The position numbers and the translations under genes were made by a program. The notes below the pieces were generated by a model, which was given only the letters and a program-made list of their open reading frames with translations, was not told where the DNA came from and made no database searches. A stretch of DNA of 64,000 bases from Orientallactaga sibirica (Eukaryota > Chordata > Mammalia > Rodentia > Dipodidae), in contig JAEOAD010000888.1 in NCBI GenBank assembly GCA_036365145.1, positions 1,116,001-1,180,000 of the forward strand, written 5' to 3'. Shown here in pieces: positions 1 to 11,822 of the stretch; the first letter of the stretch is position 1; the number at the start of each line of letters is the position of its first letter.

Positions 1-45
1 CTAGCATGCCCATACACACATACATGCAAATAAATAAAATTTTTT
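1..45 (+). mobile_element. Tail of a SINE cut by the window edge
   Basis: CA-rich text followed by an AAATAAATAAAAT-type A-rich tail, as at the end of the chimeric B4-type SINEs elsewhere in the window. The body lies outside the window. Confidence 0.45.
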
Positions 46-165
46 AGCCTAGCGTGGTGACACATGCCTTTAATTCAGCACACAGGAGGCTGAGATAAGA
101 GAATTGCTGTGAGTTCAAGGCCAGCCTGGGACTACAGAGTGAGATCCTGCTTCACAAAACAGGAA
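46..165 (+). mobile_element. B1 SINE (7SL-derived)
   Basis: Recognisable B1 order: a 'gcgtggtgacacatgcc' head, an 'aggaggctgagataagag' middle, 'gagttcaaggccagcctggg', then 'gagtgagatcctg' before an A-rich end. Diverged, so an old copy. Confidence 0.8.
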
Positions 166-1029
166 AAACATAGCTGTTGGCTATTAAGTAAGGTATCCAA
201 GGCCCAGGAAGGCAAATGCTGCATGGTCTCTCATATGCAGCTTTTAGCTTCTAGTTTTATATATTTGTATTTATGTGGGAGTGAGTGTGTATAGAAGACA
301 GAAAGCTAGAAAAGGACTCATGGGAGAAGAAAAAAGAGGCTTTAAGGAGAGCAGTGGGTAGGGAAATAGAACACATGAGCTATCAAAGTGGAAGGGGATG
401 CTGGAGGTAGAAGATGTCAAGCAGGGATGGGGTGAGGAGCAGGGACATGGGGGAGTGAATAAGGATGCACAAAAATGCCATGAAGAAACCTGCTATGCTG
501 TAAGGTAATTGAAAAGAAAATGAAAAGTAAACAGTTGTTGACAAGTCATGAGAAAGTCTCAAGGAGCCTGAAGTGGGGTGATCGCAATATGAATGGATCC
601 AAAGCCATGTTCAAGGACTCTTTAAGAAGTGGCAAGTGATGAATTGGCCAAATGTATATGGAGGTAGGGATTCAAAGAGAGGGAAAACACCTAAGTGGTG
701 ATGTGTGCAGCACCCCAGAGGCTGAGACAGGAGGATCAAGAGTTCCAGGCCTTGTAAACCTTGTTGAAGGCACCCTCTCCTCTCCCAGCTTGCCCATGAC
801 CTTGTTGGGATCCAGGTCCCGACATGCTCATAGTCACCGGACTTTCTCTACTTAAAGGTGGACAGGTGCAGAATGCAAGAGAAATTAGCAAAAGCCATGT
901 TGAGGGGGGGCCACGAGATGTTCACTTACAGAGCAAACCTTTCTTCACTGATGTCTAACTAGTCCTTTGAGATAGATGTAGATGATGTCTGGCTGCTGCC
1001 GGAAGATCATGCTTTTAAAAGTCCCTCTC
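166..1029. other. Non-genic stretch, mostly unassigned
   Basis: No coding potential. A short B1-like fragment is visible around 705-755 ('gaggctgagacaggagg'). The purine-rich part around 300-640 was not assigned to any family. Confidence 0.5.
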
Positions 1030-1165
1030 CACCAGGTGTGGTAGCGCACACCTTTAATCCCAGCACTCTGGAGGCAGAGGTAGGAGGATCACCGTGAGTT
1101 CAAAGCCACCCTGAGACTACATAGTGAATTCCAGGTCAGCCTGGGCTAGAGTGAAACCCTACCTA
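1030..1165 (+). mobile_element. B1 SINE
   Basis: Near-complete B1: 'ggtgtggtagcgcacacc', 'taatcccagcactctgg', 'aggtcagcctgggctaga' and a 'gtgaaaccctacct' end. Closer to the jerboa-type B1 of the window than the copy at 46-165, so probably younger. Confidence 0.9.
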
Positions 1166-2251
1166 TAACTAACTTATATTTCACTTTATGAAGGATAGAA
1201 GTTATTTGTTTGCAATTTCCAAACTTTATATAAAACTTTTTCAAATTGTTCTCTGGCAATGAAAATAGTAATATGCTTCTAACAAAATAACAAGATAATC
1301 AATAAAAACAAGCAAAAAGAGTTGCAGGCCAACATGAACTATACAGTAAGACTCGGTCTCAAAATACAGAGAGAGAATGGGCTGGGTCAGCTGGGATCTC
1401 AGGTTCATATCCTGTGTGAGCAAAAGGACAGAAGTGCCACCAAAGGAAAAAAAATAAAACACACAGAAAAAGTATCAGCCAGCCATATTAATTGGATATG
1501 CCTCAGACAGTTTGATATTTGTATGAGGTTGGATGTTTATATATATGGTCTGCCATAGAGGAATGGTGTCCACCCTGCCAAGATTTTCACCGATTACTAT
1601 ACCTGGAGGGGTTTCTCAGCACAAAACTTTATGAACACTACAAAAAGATTTATAGAGAATTATATAGTCCCCACCAAGGAATGAGAACTGTATGCATTTC
1701 AGTCCAAATGGAGGGATAACTGAAAACCACCAAGTATGAGTGATTTATATCTGCAGTTCTGACTTTCATTTCTGTAAAAGAAACAGTAGAGGGTCGGGTG
1801 GTGGTACATTGGCTCCCCAAGCTCATTTTCAATTCTGGACCTACTACTCACCATCTACTGACATGCTCCCAGATCCATTGGCAACAGTCCCTGTGTCCTG
1901 GGTTGTTATGAGGATTAATACATGTCGAGGGTTGACACAGAACATGACATTCAGCAAACATTATCTGTTGTTCTCACTGATGTTCAATTTGGAGTCTGTT
2001 TATTGCTCCATCCCCGTGTTCTTCAGCCGCCCTTTTCACTATTTACTATTGCTTTTAATTTAGACCTTTCTGATGTTTGAACAAAATATGCCTTACAGTT
2101 CATGTGCTTGCTAAGAGGTCTAAATAAATACCACACCTGTATTTATGATGTGGCAAGAAGACTTAACCTCTCTCCAACAGGATTCCAGATGTCTTAGCAA
2201 AATACTAAATATACTTGATTCAAAAGTATGTATATCAAAATATCTAATTAC
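1166..2251. other. Non-genic stretch with a possible MIR
   Basis: No exon-like frame. Positions about 1815-1965 resemble the 3' half of a MIR ('gttatgaggattaatac' followed by a 'cattcagcaaac' end) on the plus strand. The rest is AT-rich and unassigned. Confidence 0.4.
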
Positions 2252-2490
2252 GGGCTGGAGAGATGGCTTAGTAGTCAAGGTGTTTGCCTGAGAAACCTAA
2301 GAACTCATGTTCAAATCTCCAGGTCCCACATAGCCAGATGCACAGTGGTGCAATCATGCAGTGTCGCACATGCACCACAAGGAGCACACAAGTCTGGGGT
2401 TCATTGGCAGCAAGCTGAAGGTCCTGGCGCCCTCTTCTCTCTCTCTCTATCTTGCTCTCGCTCTTTCTCTATCTCTCAAAAATAAATAAT
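2252..2490 (+). mobile_element. tRNA-derived SINE, long subtype
   Basis: Starts with the 'gggctggagagatggctta' head carrying the pol III A box, has a B-box-like 'gttcaaatctcc', and ends in CT-rich sequence and AAATAAATAAT. The extra segment with 'gtgcaatcatgcagtgtc' marks the longer subtype (the short subtype lacks it). Confidence 0.9.
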
Positions 2491-2587
2491 TACATATTTG
2501 ATGTGTTTGTATGTTTGTGCGTGTATGTGTGTTTTCTATTTATTTTCCTTCAAATTATTGTACTGTTAGGTTCAAAACCTGACACCA

Positions 2588-2764
2588 GCGGGGCATGGTA
2601 CTCACGCCTTTCATCCCAGCACTTGGGAGGCAGAGGTAAGAGAATCACTGTAAGTTGGAAGCCAGTTTGGGACTACAGTGTGAGTTCCAGGTCAGTCTGG
2701 GCTAGAATGAGACCCTACCTTAAAAACAAACAAAAACAAACAAACAAACAAACAAACAAAAACA
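2588..2764 (+). mobile_element. B1 SINE with (CAAA)n tail
   Basis: Full B1 from 'ggggcatggtactcacgcc' to 'gagaccctacctt', followed by a (CAAA)n tail of about 45 bp (2720-2762), a tail expansion typical of retroposed A-rich ends. Confidence 0.88.
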
Positions 2765-3889
2765 GCACCAGGCAGCCTACCTCCCAAGATATTCTGTGGA
2801 TAAGGCTCCCTGCTTTAGCCTCTAGTCCGTGAATGCCTCTACACGGTCCAGTTTCAAGACATCCCTCCCTAGTCTGCGCTGGAGAGTTCCAGCTAACCAG
2901 TGCTTGGCTGCTCAGGAGCAATGCTCACAATTTTGGGAGAGGGAGGGGCTTCACCAGTGCAATCTGGGCTGTGTGTGGATATGACTGCCGACATCCACCA
3001 GGCACCCGTGAAAGTTGTCCAAACTTAAGACAATGACAACCAGCCAGACAGAAGTAGAGACACAGTTTCCCACCTCTTGGTCCCATAGACCGGTTTTGAT
3101 TCCAGCAGCAAGAGAAAGGTCAGTTCTGAAGTCACACCCAAGGCAGTCTTGCAGTATATCTGCTTTGTGCTGCTTGCCTTCATGTACAGCCTGGCTCTCC
3201 ACTGTCTGTGTAAGCCCCTCCCACATTTCCCCTCCAGATCTGTCCTCCAAGTAGAACAGGGAAGCCCACATTTCATGCCACCCATAGTTACCACAGTCTT
3301 TATTGGTTTGTGATATGTCTTAGTCTAATGTCCTTAGTAGAGAGCCACGGCCTTGTCATGGAGGACCCAGGGCTGGTATCTACACAGTTGCATGTGAGGT
3401 CCGTCGGCTTCCTGGGGGTGAACAGCAGCATGTTCTCGGCTCACCTCTCTCTGGCCATAGAAAGAGCTTCCTACTCCCTTCATTGGGTCCTTGACTATCT
3501 TTCCAATCAAGATGTCCTCTCTAAGGACTTAGTATCTTCCATGTCTACCCCAATGGTAATATGCACTCCTCCTAAGCTGGCTCAACCAATGAGCAGGCCT
3601 TTGTAAATGCTGCGCATTGAACTGAATACATTTTACGCACATATCATTACCCTCCTGTACCATGTTCTCCTCTGTCCAGTACTACCCACCGGGAGCCATG
3701 AAACCTCACCATACTTCACGGAAGGCACAGTGACCAGTTCCCCAGGACCCATAGCTGGTAGCATTCCTATTCAACACCCTCCCTTGGCTGTGCACATGCT
3801 GTTTGTTGCCATCTTCCCAGACCTTGGGTCCTTTGTGTTGGTTGTCTGTGTTAGGTAAAATGCAGTGAGCATCAGCACTTCCAATGATC
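2765..3889. other. Single-copy-looking stretch, no gene seen
   Basis: About 1.1 kb without recognisable repeats. Short frames on both strands overlap one another, lack splice-supported context and do not resemble known proteins. Confidence 0.5.
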
Positions 3890-4060
3890 TAATCATCACG
3901 GCAACCCAGGAGTTCAATGATCATTAACCTTGATGTGTTAAAGCTGGTAAAACCGAGGCACGGAGGGGCTAAGTTACACGGCTGGTAATTAACAGAGGGG
4001 GATCCAAAGCCAGCTCATCTTCCCCATCACCAGTCTCAATACTTCTGCTTCCCTGTCTCA
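3890..4060 (-). mobile_element. MIR fragment
   Basis: Reads 'aaaaccgaggcacggagggg', 'ctaagttacacggctggta', then 'gatccaaagccag', the reversed MIR core consensus. Confidence 0.7.
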
Positions 4061-4146
4061 CCAGCTGTCATAACTACATTCCCACCTGTACTGCCCAAAA
4101 GACCTCCACATCACTAAGTGGGGTGCAGTGCACGCCTTTCACAATG

Positions 4147-4294
4147 TTTTTTTTTATTATTCATTATTATTTGCAAGCAGGGAGAGAGAAAATGAGCACA
4201 CCAGAGCCTCTTGACACTGGGTACTGAGGATTCAAACCTGGGCTATCAGGCTTGCTAGAGAGCACCTTAACCACTAAACCATCTTTCCAGGCCC
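4147..4294 (-). mobile_element. tRNA-derived SINE, internally shortened
   Basis: Reverse-strand head 'accatctttccaggccc' at the right end and a T-rich tail with 'attatttgcaagcag' at the left. Lacks most of the middle of the element. Confidence 0.75.
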
Positions 4295-5226
4295 TTACAC
4301 AATAATTTTTAAAGAGCCCAAATGTCCTATCTGGGCTGCTCTGCCTTCTGCTGACATGTTGACTAGCTGCAGCCAGGCATGCTTCAATTGACACAAAGAA
4401 GTCTTATGGCCACTTAGAGTGGCAGGGGCTTCCTGGTGAGATCTTTCTAGCTCCCACAACACTGCAGGCGTTTGAACTGCAAGGAAGGCTTAGTGGGAAG
4501 ATGGGCTTTGAGACTGCCTGGCAAGCGGGGCTGCGGGTACAGATGTGTACTGCTGAAAACACACTGGCGGATGCCAGGTTAGCCTAGCAAGAGGGCCATC
4601 ATGGGGTTGTCTGGAGCCAGTGCGGACCAGGTGGCTGCCATTTTCTGCTCTTTGCAACAAGTTCTACTCGGGGAACCAGAGGCTTTGCCTGTAACTTGGT
4701 TATCCCCTTTGGTTGACAAGCAGCCACCCAAGCGGAGTGTTTGCCAAGCCACAGTGCCCACCTCCCAGAGCCCTCCCAGAGGACAGGGGACCTTGGGCAT
4801 CAGAACTGAAGCCAAGTTATTATTTTTTAAAATGTGTTCCTAGCTCTAGGTGGCCATTGCCTGACAGGGGCCCAGAGTGGCATCTTTAACAGATGACTCA
4901 AGCTCTCTATTGCAATCTGTTCCAAATTCAGCGGTGACAGTCAATTTTTTTTTTAAGCCTTGTCATCTTTCAGAGCCATTAAGTCAGCAGGCACAGTCGT
5001 CTGTCGCTGAGACATAGCTATGGCTTTACATTCTTTAGCAGACAAGCTATAAAAGTCATCTCTCTCCCTTGCACCCACTCACCTTCCATCCCACCATTTC
5101 ACATTAAGAAAAAGCAAAATGCTTTTTGCTGCTCAAAACATAAACAAATAGTAAAGAACACACCTCCAGTGCCCTGAATGTAGTAGGGCATGAACAATCT
5201 TCAAAGACATCCAAGATATTCTTCAG
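4295..5226. other. Single-copy-looking stretch, no gene seen
   Basis: No repeat or gene recognised. Around 4960-5075 the sequence is AT-rich with 'gctataaaagtcatc', a TATA-like string with no supporting transcript evidence. Confidence 0.4.
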
Positions 5227-5428
5227 TTTTTTTTAAATTTATTTACTTATTTATCCATCAGAGAGAAAGAGAGAGAATGGGCACACCAGGCCCTCTAGCC
5301 ACTGCAAACAAACTCCAGACCCATGTGCCACCATATGCATCTGGCTTAAGGGAGTTCTGGGGAGTTGAACCTGGGTCCTTGGGCTTTGCAGGCAAGTCCC
5401 TTAATTGCTAAGCCATCTCTTCAGCCCA
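5227..5428 (-). mobile_element. tRNA-derived SINE, short subtype
   Basis: T-rich tail with 'atttatttacttattt', GA-rich segment, 'ccatatgcatctggctta' and the reversed head 'agccatctcttcagccc'. Confidence 0.92.
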
Positions 5429-5477
5429 TTCTTTAGGTTTTAATTCAAAGAAGGCAGTGGGTGGGGGTGGTGAAGTC

Positions 5478-5503
5478 TTAGTGTGCACACTTAGTGTGCA
5501 CAC
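5478..5503 (+). repeat. 13-bp direct repeat with internal palindrome
   Basis: Two abutting copies of 'ttagtgtgcacac', each containing the palindrome GTGTGCACAC. Confidence 0.8.
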
Positions 5504-5514
5504 TGGGGCCAAGT

Positions 5515-5680
5515 CCTGACTTTACAAACAGTGTGATTTGGGGGTGCTATTTGTCTCTTGTGAGCCTCAGTTTCCTTATTTTTAAATTGATAATATCAAC
5601 AAGAGTTACTTCTATACAGTTTCAACTCAATTGGAAGATGCATATAGAGTGAGTGGCTTAGGGAAAGGGCATAATCAGGG
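5515..5680 (+). mobile_element. MIR
   Basis: Consensus-like order: 'gtcctgactttacaaac', 'gtgatttgggggtgc', 'gagcctcagtttccttat'. Confidence 0.7.
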
Positions 5681-6364
5681 AACCTGGCTCTTACTCAGGA
5701 AAAGCAAGGAAAGATAGTAACTGGACGAAAACCACCAGCAAAAATCCAAATCACGAAAATCCGGGAGTTGGAGGCCAGGGTTAGTAAGGCTCGAGGCAAA
5801 GTGAAGAGCACAGCTTCTAACAGCTGGATTCCTGGAGATTGCTGGGAAACCTGCGGTGTCATTTCTTACATGTTTTTAAAGTGGAAAAACCAAAAACAAA
5901 CAACAACAACAAAAAAATGTAGTGAGTTTCCTGGTTACGTCCAGTCAATGCAGGAAGACCAAAGTCCTGCTATTGAGTGAGCTCTCTAGAGAGAAGTCTT
6001 ACCAAAATGAAAGTTATTTCTTTAATCTTTTTTAGAAACAGTGAAGGTAGAAGACGTTCCTTGAGATTAATTACAGAGTCAGAACTGGCTCTGTTTCCAA
6101 GCTCCTCTTTGGCCTCATAAAAATGGAAGTGAGATTCCCAGCAGGGCAAGAGAAAGAAATGTTTTCTTTAGCAAGGGACTGGGGGGCCATCTCTCATTCC
6201 ACCTCCTTTGGGCGAGAATCCCAGGCGCTCCGACCTCCATTTAGAAGACTGCAGTAGGGAAATAATAATAATAATATGTTCTGTTCCTCCAAGATTGTCA
6301 AGTGTCGTGCAGATATTAACTAATTAATTCTCCAAAGTCAGCCGAGAAAATTGCTTCTAAAGAT
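5681..6364. other. Single-copy-looking stretch, no gene seen
   Basis: Mixed composition with an (AAT)n run at about 6260-6275 and 'attaactaattaattctcc' at about 6315. No exon-like frame found. Confidence 0.4.
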
Positions 6365-6705
6365 TTCTGAGCACTCCTGAAATGCAAATGAGGTCGCACC
6401 TCAGCCTGTCCCTCCCTGGCCCACAGCCTAGGAATGGCTGCCAGCAGAACTCCACCTTGAAGGTGCCACAGGACCTGGTCTCACTCATTCTGCTCCACCA
6501 GCTCCCGCAGCAACCTGCCAGAGGCTTTTGCCTCGCTGTCCCCTTGCCTGAATTCTCTTCCTCTCACTCTACACACAACTGACCTCTGCTCTCGAGCTTC
6601 ACTATGACCTTCGCTGAAAGGCCACCTACACCACTCACATGTTCTCTGCTTTCTGTGGGACACTTTTTAATCAAGCTGCATTGTCTTATGCATTTGTTTA
6701 TTTGG
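6365..6705 (+). mobile_element. L2 LINE 3' region, diverged
   Basis: Pyrimidine-rich text such as 'ccagaggcttttgcctcgc', 'cctgaattctcttcc' and 'gctgaaaggccacct' follows the L2 3' region order, in which peaks of C and T precede a 'ctcagagaggcc'-like block. Confidence 0.55.
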
Positions 6706-6708
6706 TGT

Positions 6709-7283
6709 TCCAGTCAGCTTTTCATTCTTGTAACAAAATACTTAAAATGATCAATTCAAAAAGGGGAAAGATTGGGCTGGAAGATGGCTCAGTGGCTAAA
6801 GGCACTTACTTGCAAAGCATGCTGGCTGGGGTTCAATTCCCTAGTACCCACATAAAGCTAAAAGCCCAACGTGGCACATGTGTCTAGAGTTCATTTGCAG
6901 CAGCAAGAGGTCCTGGTGTGTCCATTCATGCTCTCTCACCCCAGATAAATAACTAAAATAATATAAAGAAGACAGCTTTATTCGGGTTCACTGTTTGGGA
7001 GGTTTCAGTCCATGATAGGAGGCCCCAGTTGCTTTGGGGCCTGTGACAAGATTTCACGGTATTAGTGTGTGATAGAGTAAACCCTCTCAATTTATGACTC
7101 GGGCTCAAAGGAGAGGAAGAGGAAAGAGTTGAAATACCAGTATTCCCTTTCAAGGCATGTCCCAGTGACCCACAACCTACCACTACGGCTCAACTCTTAC
7201 AGTTTTCTCTACCTCCCAATAATGCTAAGCTGGTGGACCATGCCTCTAACACAGGGCCGCTTGAGAGACATCCCACATCCAAA
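6709..7283 (-). mobile_element. MaLR-type LTR interrupted by a SINE
   Basis: Reversed LTR: 'cagtcagcttttcattc' and 'gtaacaaaatacttaaaa' on the left, then 'ctttattcgggttcac', 'gaggtttcagtccatgat' and 'catcccacatccaaag' on the right. The same plan recurs at 11441-11822. A tRNA-SINE at 6774-6960 splits it. Confidence 0.65.
6774..6960 (+). mobile_element. tRNA-derived SINE, short subtype
   Basis: Head 'gggctggaagatggctca', B-box-like 'ggttcaattcc', tail 'ataaataactaaaataat'. Inserted in the antisense LTR around it. Confidence 0.9.
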
Positions 7284-7894
7284 GTGACCACACGTGATCG
7301 CTGCTTTTCTGGCTGGACTATGAAACATCAGGTCACTCCTGTTCACTGTTCTATCTAGAGTACATACCCCACAGTAGCGACTCAATGTTTTCAATGCAAA
7401 ACTAAGTGAAAGTAAAAGTAAAAATTTGATTCATTCACAAAATTAATAAAGAAACAGGATGACATTTTATGCTTTTATGCATACAGTGCCCATCTCTAAG
7501 GTGCTTAAGACTGAAAAATAAAGTCTCACAGTTGCTCCTCCTTCCAAGCCTTGTTTTTTCTCAAATAGACCCAGAATGCTTTCACAGTGTCAAATTCACA
7601 TCCTCAGACTACAGTTGCTGTTCCCAAAGAGCATGTGATCTCACGTGGCCCCCTGTGTTGCCTGCATCCTGGCAGGTGTTACGTCTCCGTTTGACATCTG
7701 GAAAGACAGGGACGTGAAAGCATGTCCACTGGGCCACAGCACTGGGATCCTCGGGGGTCTAGCATTCTCCCTTGATGATGCAGAATACGGCTGTCCCCAG
7801 GAAGCCAGGACTAGACACCAAGTGTCCCTCCTTCCACTGGACCATGAGTGTCCAGAAAGGAGACCTAAGAGTTATTGCCTATTAACGTGTTGTG
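7284..7894. other. Single-copy-looking stretch, no gene seen
   Basis: No repeat family recognised and no credible coding frame. Confidence 0.4.
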
Positions 7895-8070
7895 CACCGA
7901 GCTAGACTCTCACACACTTATCCTTGTTGCACCCCCAACACTCAGGCGAGGCACTGTTGGGCCCACTCTCCCTACACATAAACCGAGGCTCAAAGAATTT
8001 CATTTGTTATAGATCATGAGGTGCCAAGAAAAGAGGCCATATTTGAATTCAAGTCTATTAAACTTCAAAT
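7895..8070 (-). mobile_element. MIR
   Basis: Reversed MIR: 'cattcgag'-like and 'aaaccgaggctcaaagaat' blocks followed by 'gaattcaagtctat'. Confidence 0.6.
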
Positions 8071-8309
8071 ATTCTCTTGTTTCCACCCTCACACCATCTC
8101 CCTGGCTCACTGGTATGTTAACATTATCTTAAATGTTAATTTAATAGTTATTTTAAAGTTCAAGTTAATGTCAGGATAGTGAGAGCCAAATTCTCACAAA
8201 AGCAAACATATTCCAATAATAATATCAAAGCAAAAATAAATGATTCCTTCATGTTGGTCTCTGTACTATGTTATCTCAATTCATCTTGCATCAGCATCTC
8301 AAAGTGGTG

Positions 8310-8485
8310 GGAACCAGGTTGCCTGAGTTTCAATGGTAGCTCAGTGACTCAGTTTCCTCATCAGTACACGGAAGAGCGCAGCATTGTCTACTGCATTGTA
8401 AGAGTTAAGTGAGTACTCTAAGTGCTTGCAGACATGCCTGGCACATAACAAGTACTGATAAATGTTGTCTATTACTATTCAGTAT
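8310..8485 (+). mobile_element. MIR
   Basis: Contains 'gctcagtgactcagtttcc', 'gtaagagttaagtgagta' and 'catgcctggcacataaca' then 'gataaatgttg', the full MIR 3' half. Confidence 0.8.
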
Positions 8486-8516
8486 CATGAAACAAAGGCC
8501 ATCATGTGGGTGACTG

Positions 8517-8610
8517 TGTTAGTCAGCTTCCCATCGCTGTGACAAAACATCTCAGAGAGAACAGCTGAAAATTAGGGAAGGTTTATTTTGGTACATGGCT
8601 TCTGTTAAAG
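8517..8610 (-). mobile_element. MaLR-type LTR fragment
   Basis: Starts 'tgttagtcagcttcccatc', 'gctgtgacaaaacatctc', 'gggaaggtttattttgg', matching the left part of the LTR at 11441-11822. Truncated on the right. Confidence 0.55.
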
Positions 8611-9549
8611 GTCAAATAGCTCCTTTTCACTGGGGCAGGGGGATGTCAGGGCAGTGATTTTAAAATCAAGAATCAGTGTAGGTTCAGTGTAAACCGCCTC
8701 TGTCTTCTTTCCCGGAGTTTGCATTATAAAGAAACTCTTAACTGTGGCTTAGCAACCGCTACCTAACTTTGCTGCTGGTCCTTGAAGGAACTTGCTCCAG
8801 GACCTAGTTCTTTTCTTGACCAGGATCTGTAATTACAGAGAACCTCCAGCCTCAAGAAAGTTTCCATTTAATAACCTCATCCAGGGATCCTCTCAAATCC
8901 TGTGCTAACTTCCTAATCAGTTTCCCTGATCCCTGCCAGTCCTTCTGAACACTGCATAGAAACCTGGCTAGTCCAGCCAGGTATGCCATGTCTGCTCGCA
9001 GCCCCATCCTCACCATCTTTCTGGAAGCTGGATTTCTTAGGCTCTCTGCTAGCTGACTTCTGATCAGATTTGGCCAAGAGGAGTGGTGGGAAAACTCAGA
9101 TGAAGCATTTTCTTCTCAGTCTCTCTGCAGCAGACAGGGACTCTGGAAGCTACCATATCTCCTCTGTGGCTTGAATCTGGCTACACAGACCCCACCACGG
9201 ATCTAATTCCCAATGGCAGGATCTGTGGGCACTGTTGCCCTGGGGATGAAACAGCTAACAAATGAGCCTGGGGGGGTGGGGAGTAGTCTAGATAGAAACC
9301 ATGGTGATGGACAGCCCCAGCTTCAGGGTGTCGGTACCTCCACCTCTCCTCAGCTCTTCTCAAGCTCCGGTTTTGTGACTGTAAGCTGCTTGATTTCTTG
9401 GCTCTTCTTTCACCCATATAGCTGATTTCCTCTGTGAAACCACTTCTGTTCAAAATGCCCAGGTAGGGTTATGTTTCATTGGTTGGATCTTGAACAATTA
9501 AGACGCCCTATCAATCCTCTACTTATGGAACTTTCTAGATCTTTCCTCC
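8611..9549. other. Single-copy-looking stretch, no gene seen
   Basis: No repeat recognised. Overlapping short frames on both strands at 9181-9453 have no family resemblance. Confidence 0.4.
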
Positions 9550-10260
9550 ATGAGAAAAATCCAAATCCTACCAAACTCTGGTATCAACTCATACTTGCAG
9601 AAACATCTTCCTCCAAGTAAACTAGGCTCCTGCTATCCTGAAATTTCTCTGTCCCCCAAAATAAGCTGTGTCTATTCCCCCGTGTGTCATTTTCTCTCCC
9701 CTGAAATTCCCTACTCTGATCACATTCCCAGTCTCCCCTGTATTGTAGAGCCTCACACAGAAGTCAGAACCACCCTTTAAAAACAGATCATATTTTCCCC
9801 TTCTTATAACTACCTAGCACCTCCTGATGGAACCCCAAACTCCTTGCTATGATTCAAAAGGCCTTATGCAGTTTGACCTTCCATACTCTGCCCAGGCCAC
9901 ACTGGCCTCTTTGCAGTTCCCTGAGCAAACAAAACCTGGTTCCTCAAGTCCACTACACTCCTTGTTCCCCAAGACCTTCTCATTTCCCCTTCCTTCATGG
10001 AGGTCTCACCCCAAATGTCCTCTCGTCAGAGTGACCTTGTCCTCTTCACCCAGTCCAGTGTTACCCCCTCTGACCTTATTTATTTGTAATGCATCCTTCT
10101 ACATCTAGCCCCAAATTGACTCATTTGACTTCCTCCTCAGAGCCTCCATGGGCTACTTTTCTTGTGGTTAGACTCTGTCCTGAGGAGCCCACACCCACCC
10201 TAAGTTGTGGAATACTGTCCTTTTCTGAAACCTCTCTTTCTCTCTCAACGCTCATGCTAA
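9550..10260 (+). mobile_element. L2 LINE 3' region
   Basis: Long pyrimidine-rich stretch with landmarks of the L2 3' region: 'ccaggccacactggcctct', 'ttgcagttccctgagcaa', 'caccccaaatgtcctctcg' and 'cagagcctccatggg'. The short open frames here are by-products of low stop density. Confidence 0.75.
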
Positions 10261-10326
10261 ATACAAGCTAAAACCTTTCTCAAGAAACTCTTAACTTTTC
10301 TTCATAAATAATAAAGAATCCTGTAT

Positions 10327-10536
10327 GGGCTGGAGAGATGGCTTAGCGGTTAAGGCATTTGTCTGCAAAGCCTAAGGGCCCTGGTTCAATTCCCCAGTAC
10401 CCAAGTAAGCCAGATGCACAAGGTGGCGCATGCTTCTGGAGTTCATTTGCTGTGGCTAGGGGCCCTGGCAAGCCCATTCTCTCCCCAACCCCCATCTCTC
10501 TATTGCAAATAAATAAATAAATATTATTTTTTGAAA
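10327..10536 (+). mobile_element. tRNA-derived SINE, short subtype
   Basis: Intact 'gggctggagagatggctta' head, B box 'ggttcaattcc', 'tcatttgctgtggc', CT-rich run and AAATAAATAAATAAAT tail. Little diverged. Confidence 0.95.
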
Positions 10537-10594
10537 AATGACACTTGTCAGTGTCATCTTCACTGGTAAGAGTTGCTGACCACTGCACTGACTA

Positions 10595-10745
10595 TGCATA
10601 TGAGACGCGTTCTGAGAGCCTTCCACATACGAGTGCATTGAGTCCTCACAAAGTTCTATGACCAGTCCTATTGTGAGCCCTACTTCACAAAGGGGGACAC
10701 TGAAGCCCCAGGAAGCATGTTACCTATCAACCATCAGGGGTGAAA
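10595..10745 (-). mobile_element. MIR
   Basis: Reversed MIR: 'gtgcattgagtcctcacaa', 'tacttcacaaagggggaca' and 'ctgaagccccagg'. Confidence 0.6.
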
Positions 10746-10799
10746 CAGACAGGAAACATGATCTCATTCCTTCCCTGCCAATTATGTGTTGGATCCCAG

Positions 10800-11390
10800 T
10801 GGAGTTCCACTATCCTCAATAGTGGGGATACATGAAGTAGCAACACGAATCAGCCTCTGTTCACATAGAAATTAGTCCAGGAGTGGAACAGACAACAGTT
10901 GCTTAATTATATTTGAGCTACATGCTGGGAAGATGAAGTTCAGAGTGCCAAGACAGTCAAGTACATGGTCATAAGAAACTCAGGGAATGGGATGGCGAGA
11001 TGGGTCAGTGGTTAAGGAGCTTGCCTGCAAAGCCTATCATGCCAGATTTAACTCCCCAGTACCCATGTAGAGTTGGATGAACAAAGTGGCACATGTACCT
11101 GGAGTTCACTGGCAGCGGCTGGAGACCCTGCTGTGCCCCATTCTCTCTGTCTGACTCTCTTTTCTCTATTTCTCTCTACTTGAAAATAAATTAATAAAAT
11201 ATTTTAATTAAAAAAGGAAAGTCAAGGAAGATGCCTGGGTGGTGGAAGAAAGGAGAGATGTTTAGCCAAAGTAAATTTCCCCATGCAAAGGCCTTGGGCA
11301 GAAAGGAGCTAAGTGTTTGGGTGAACTAAAAGGAAGCTGTCATAGCCTCAGAAGAAGAGAGGGGGTGAGAGAAGTTGTTGAGAGCAGTCA
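10800..11390 (-). mobile_element. L2 LINE, antisense, interrupted by a SINE
   Basis: L2 on the reverse strand reads 'tagtggggatacatgaag' on the left and 'gcaaaggccttgggcag' and 'aaggaagctgtcatagcc' on the right. The SINE at 10988-11214 separates the halves. Confidence 0.6.
10988..11214 (+). mobile_element. tRNA-derived SINE, short subtype
   Basis: Diverged head 'gatggcgagatgggtcagtg', then 'ggagttcactggcagcggc', CT-rich segment and A/T tail. Inserted in the antisense L2. Confidence 0.85.
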
Positions 11391-11440
11391 TGCATAATCA
11401 TGGGCATCCAGAACCCAGGCTTACTATGTCTGCAACCCCA

Positions 11441-11822
11441 GTTAGTCAGCTTTTTGTTACTGTAACAAAATGCTTGAGAGAAACAACCTAAAAGATGGGA
11501 AGGTTTATTTGCTTCATGATTTCAGAAGTTTCTGTTCATTCTCACTGACTCCATCACCTTTGGGCATGTGGTAAGGCAGACCAAGATGGTGGGGAACATG
11601 TGGTGGAGCCAAGCTGCCCACCTCACAGCAGACTGAAAGCAAAAAGACAGAGGCGAGGAGGACAGGATTCTAATATCCCTTTCAAAGGCATGCTCCCATG
11701 ACCTAACTTCCTTCCACAAGGTTCCACCACCTCCCAGCAGTGCCACAGGCTGGTCACCAAACCTTTAACACATAGGTCTGTCTGAGAATTGTCAAGATCC
11801 AAAGTGTAGCACCCATCAGGCA
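11441..11822 (-). mobile_element. MaLR-type LTR, nearly complete
   Basis: Left end 'agttagtcagctttttgtt' and 'ctgtaacaaaatgcttgag', body 'ttcattctcactgactcc', right end 'tgtcaagatccaaagtg'. Same family as 6709-7283 and 8517-8610. Confidence 0.65.

Noticed and set aside
2252..2330. tRNA-like A and B boxes (here and at every tRNA-SINE copy)
   Set aside because: They are the pol III promoter of the SINE, not functional tRNA genes. The cloverleaf is not preserved and copies are dispersed.
5040..5070. TATAAA-like string as a promoter
   Set aside because: No CpG island, initiator or exon downstream. Such strings are common in AT-rich mammalian DNA.
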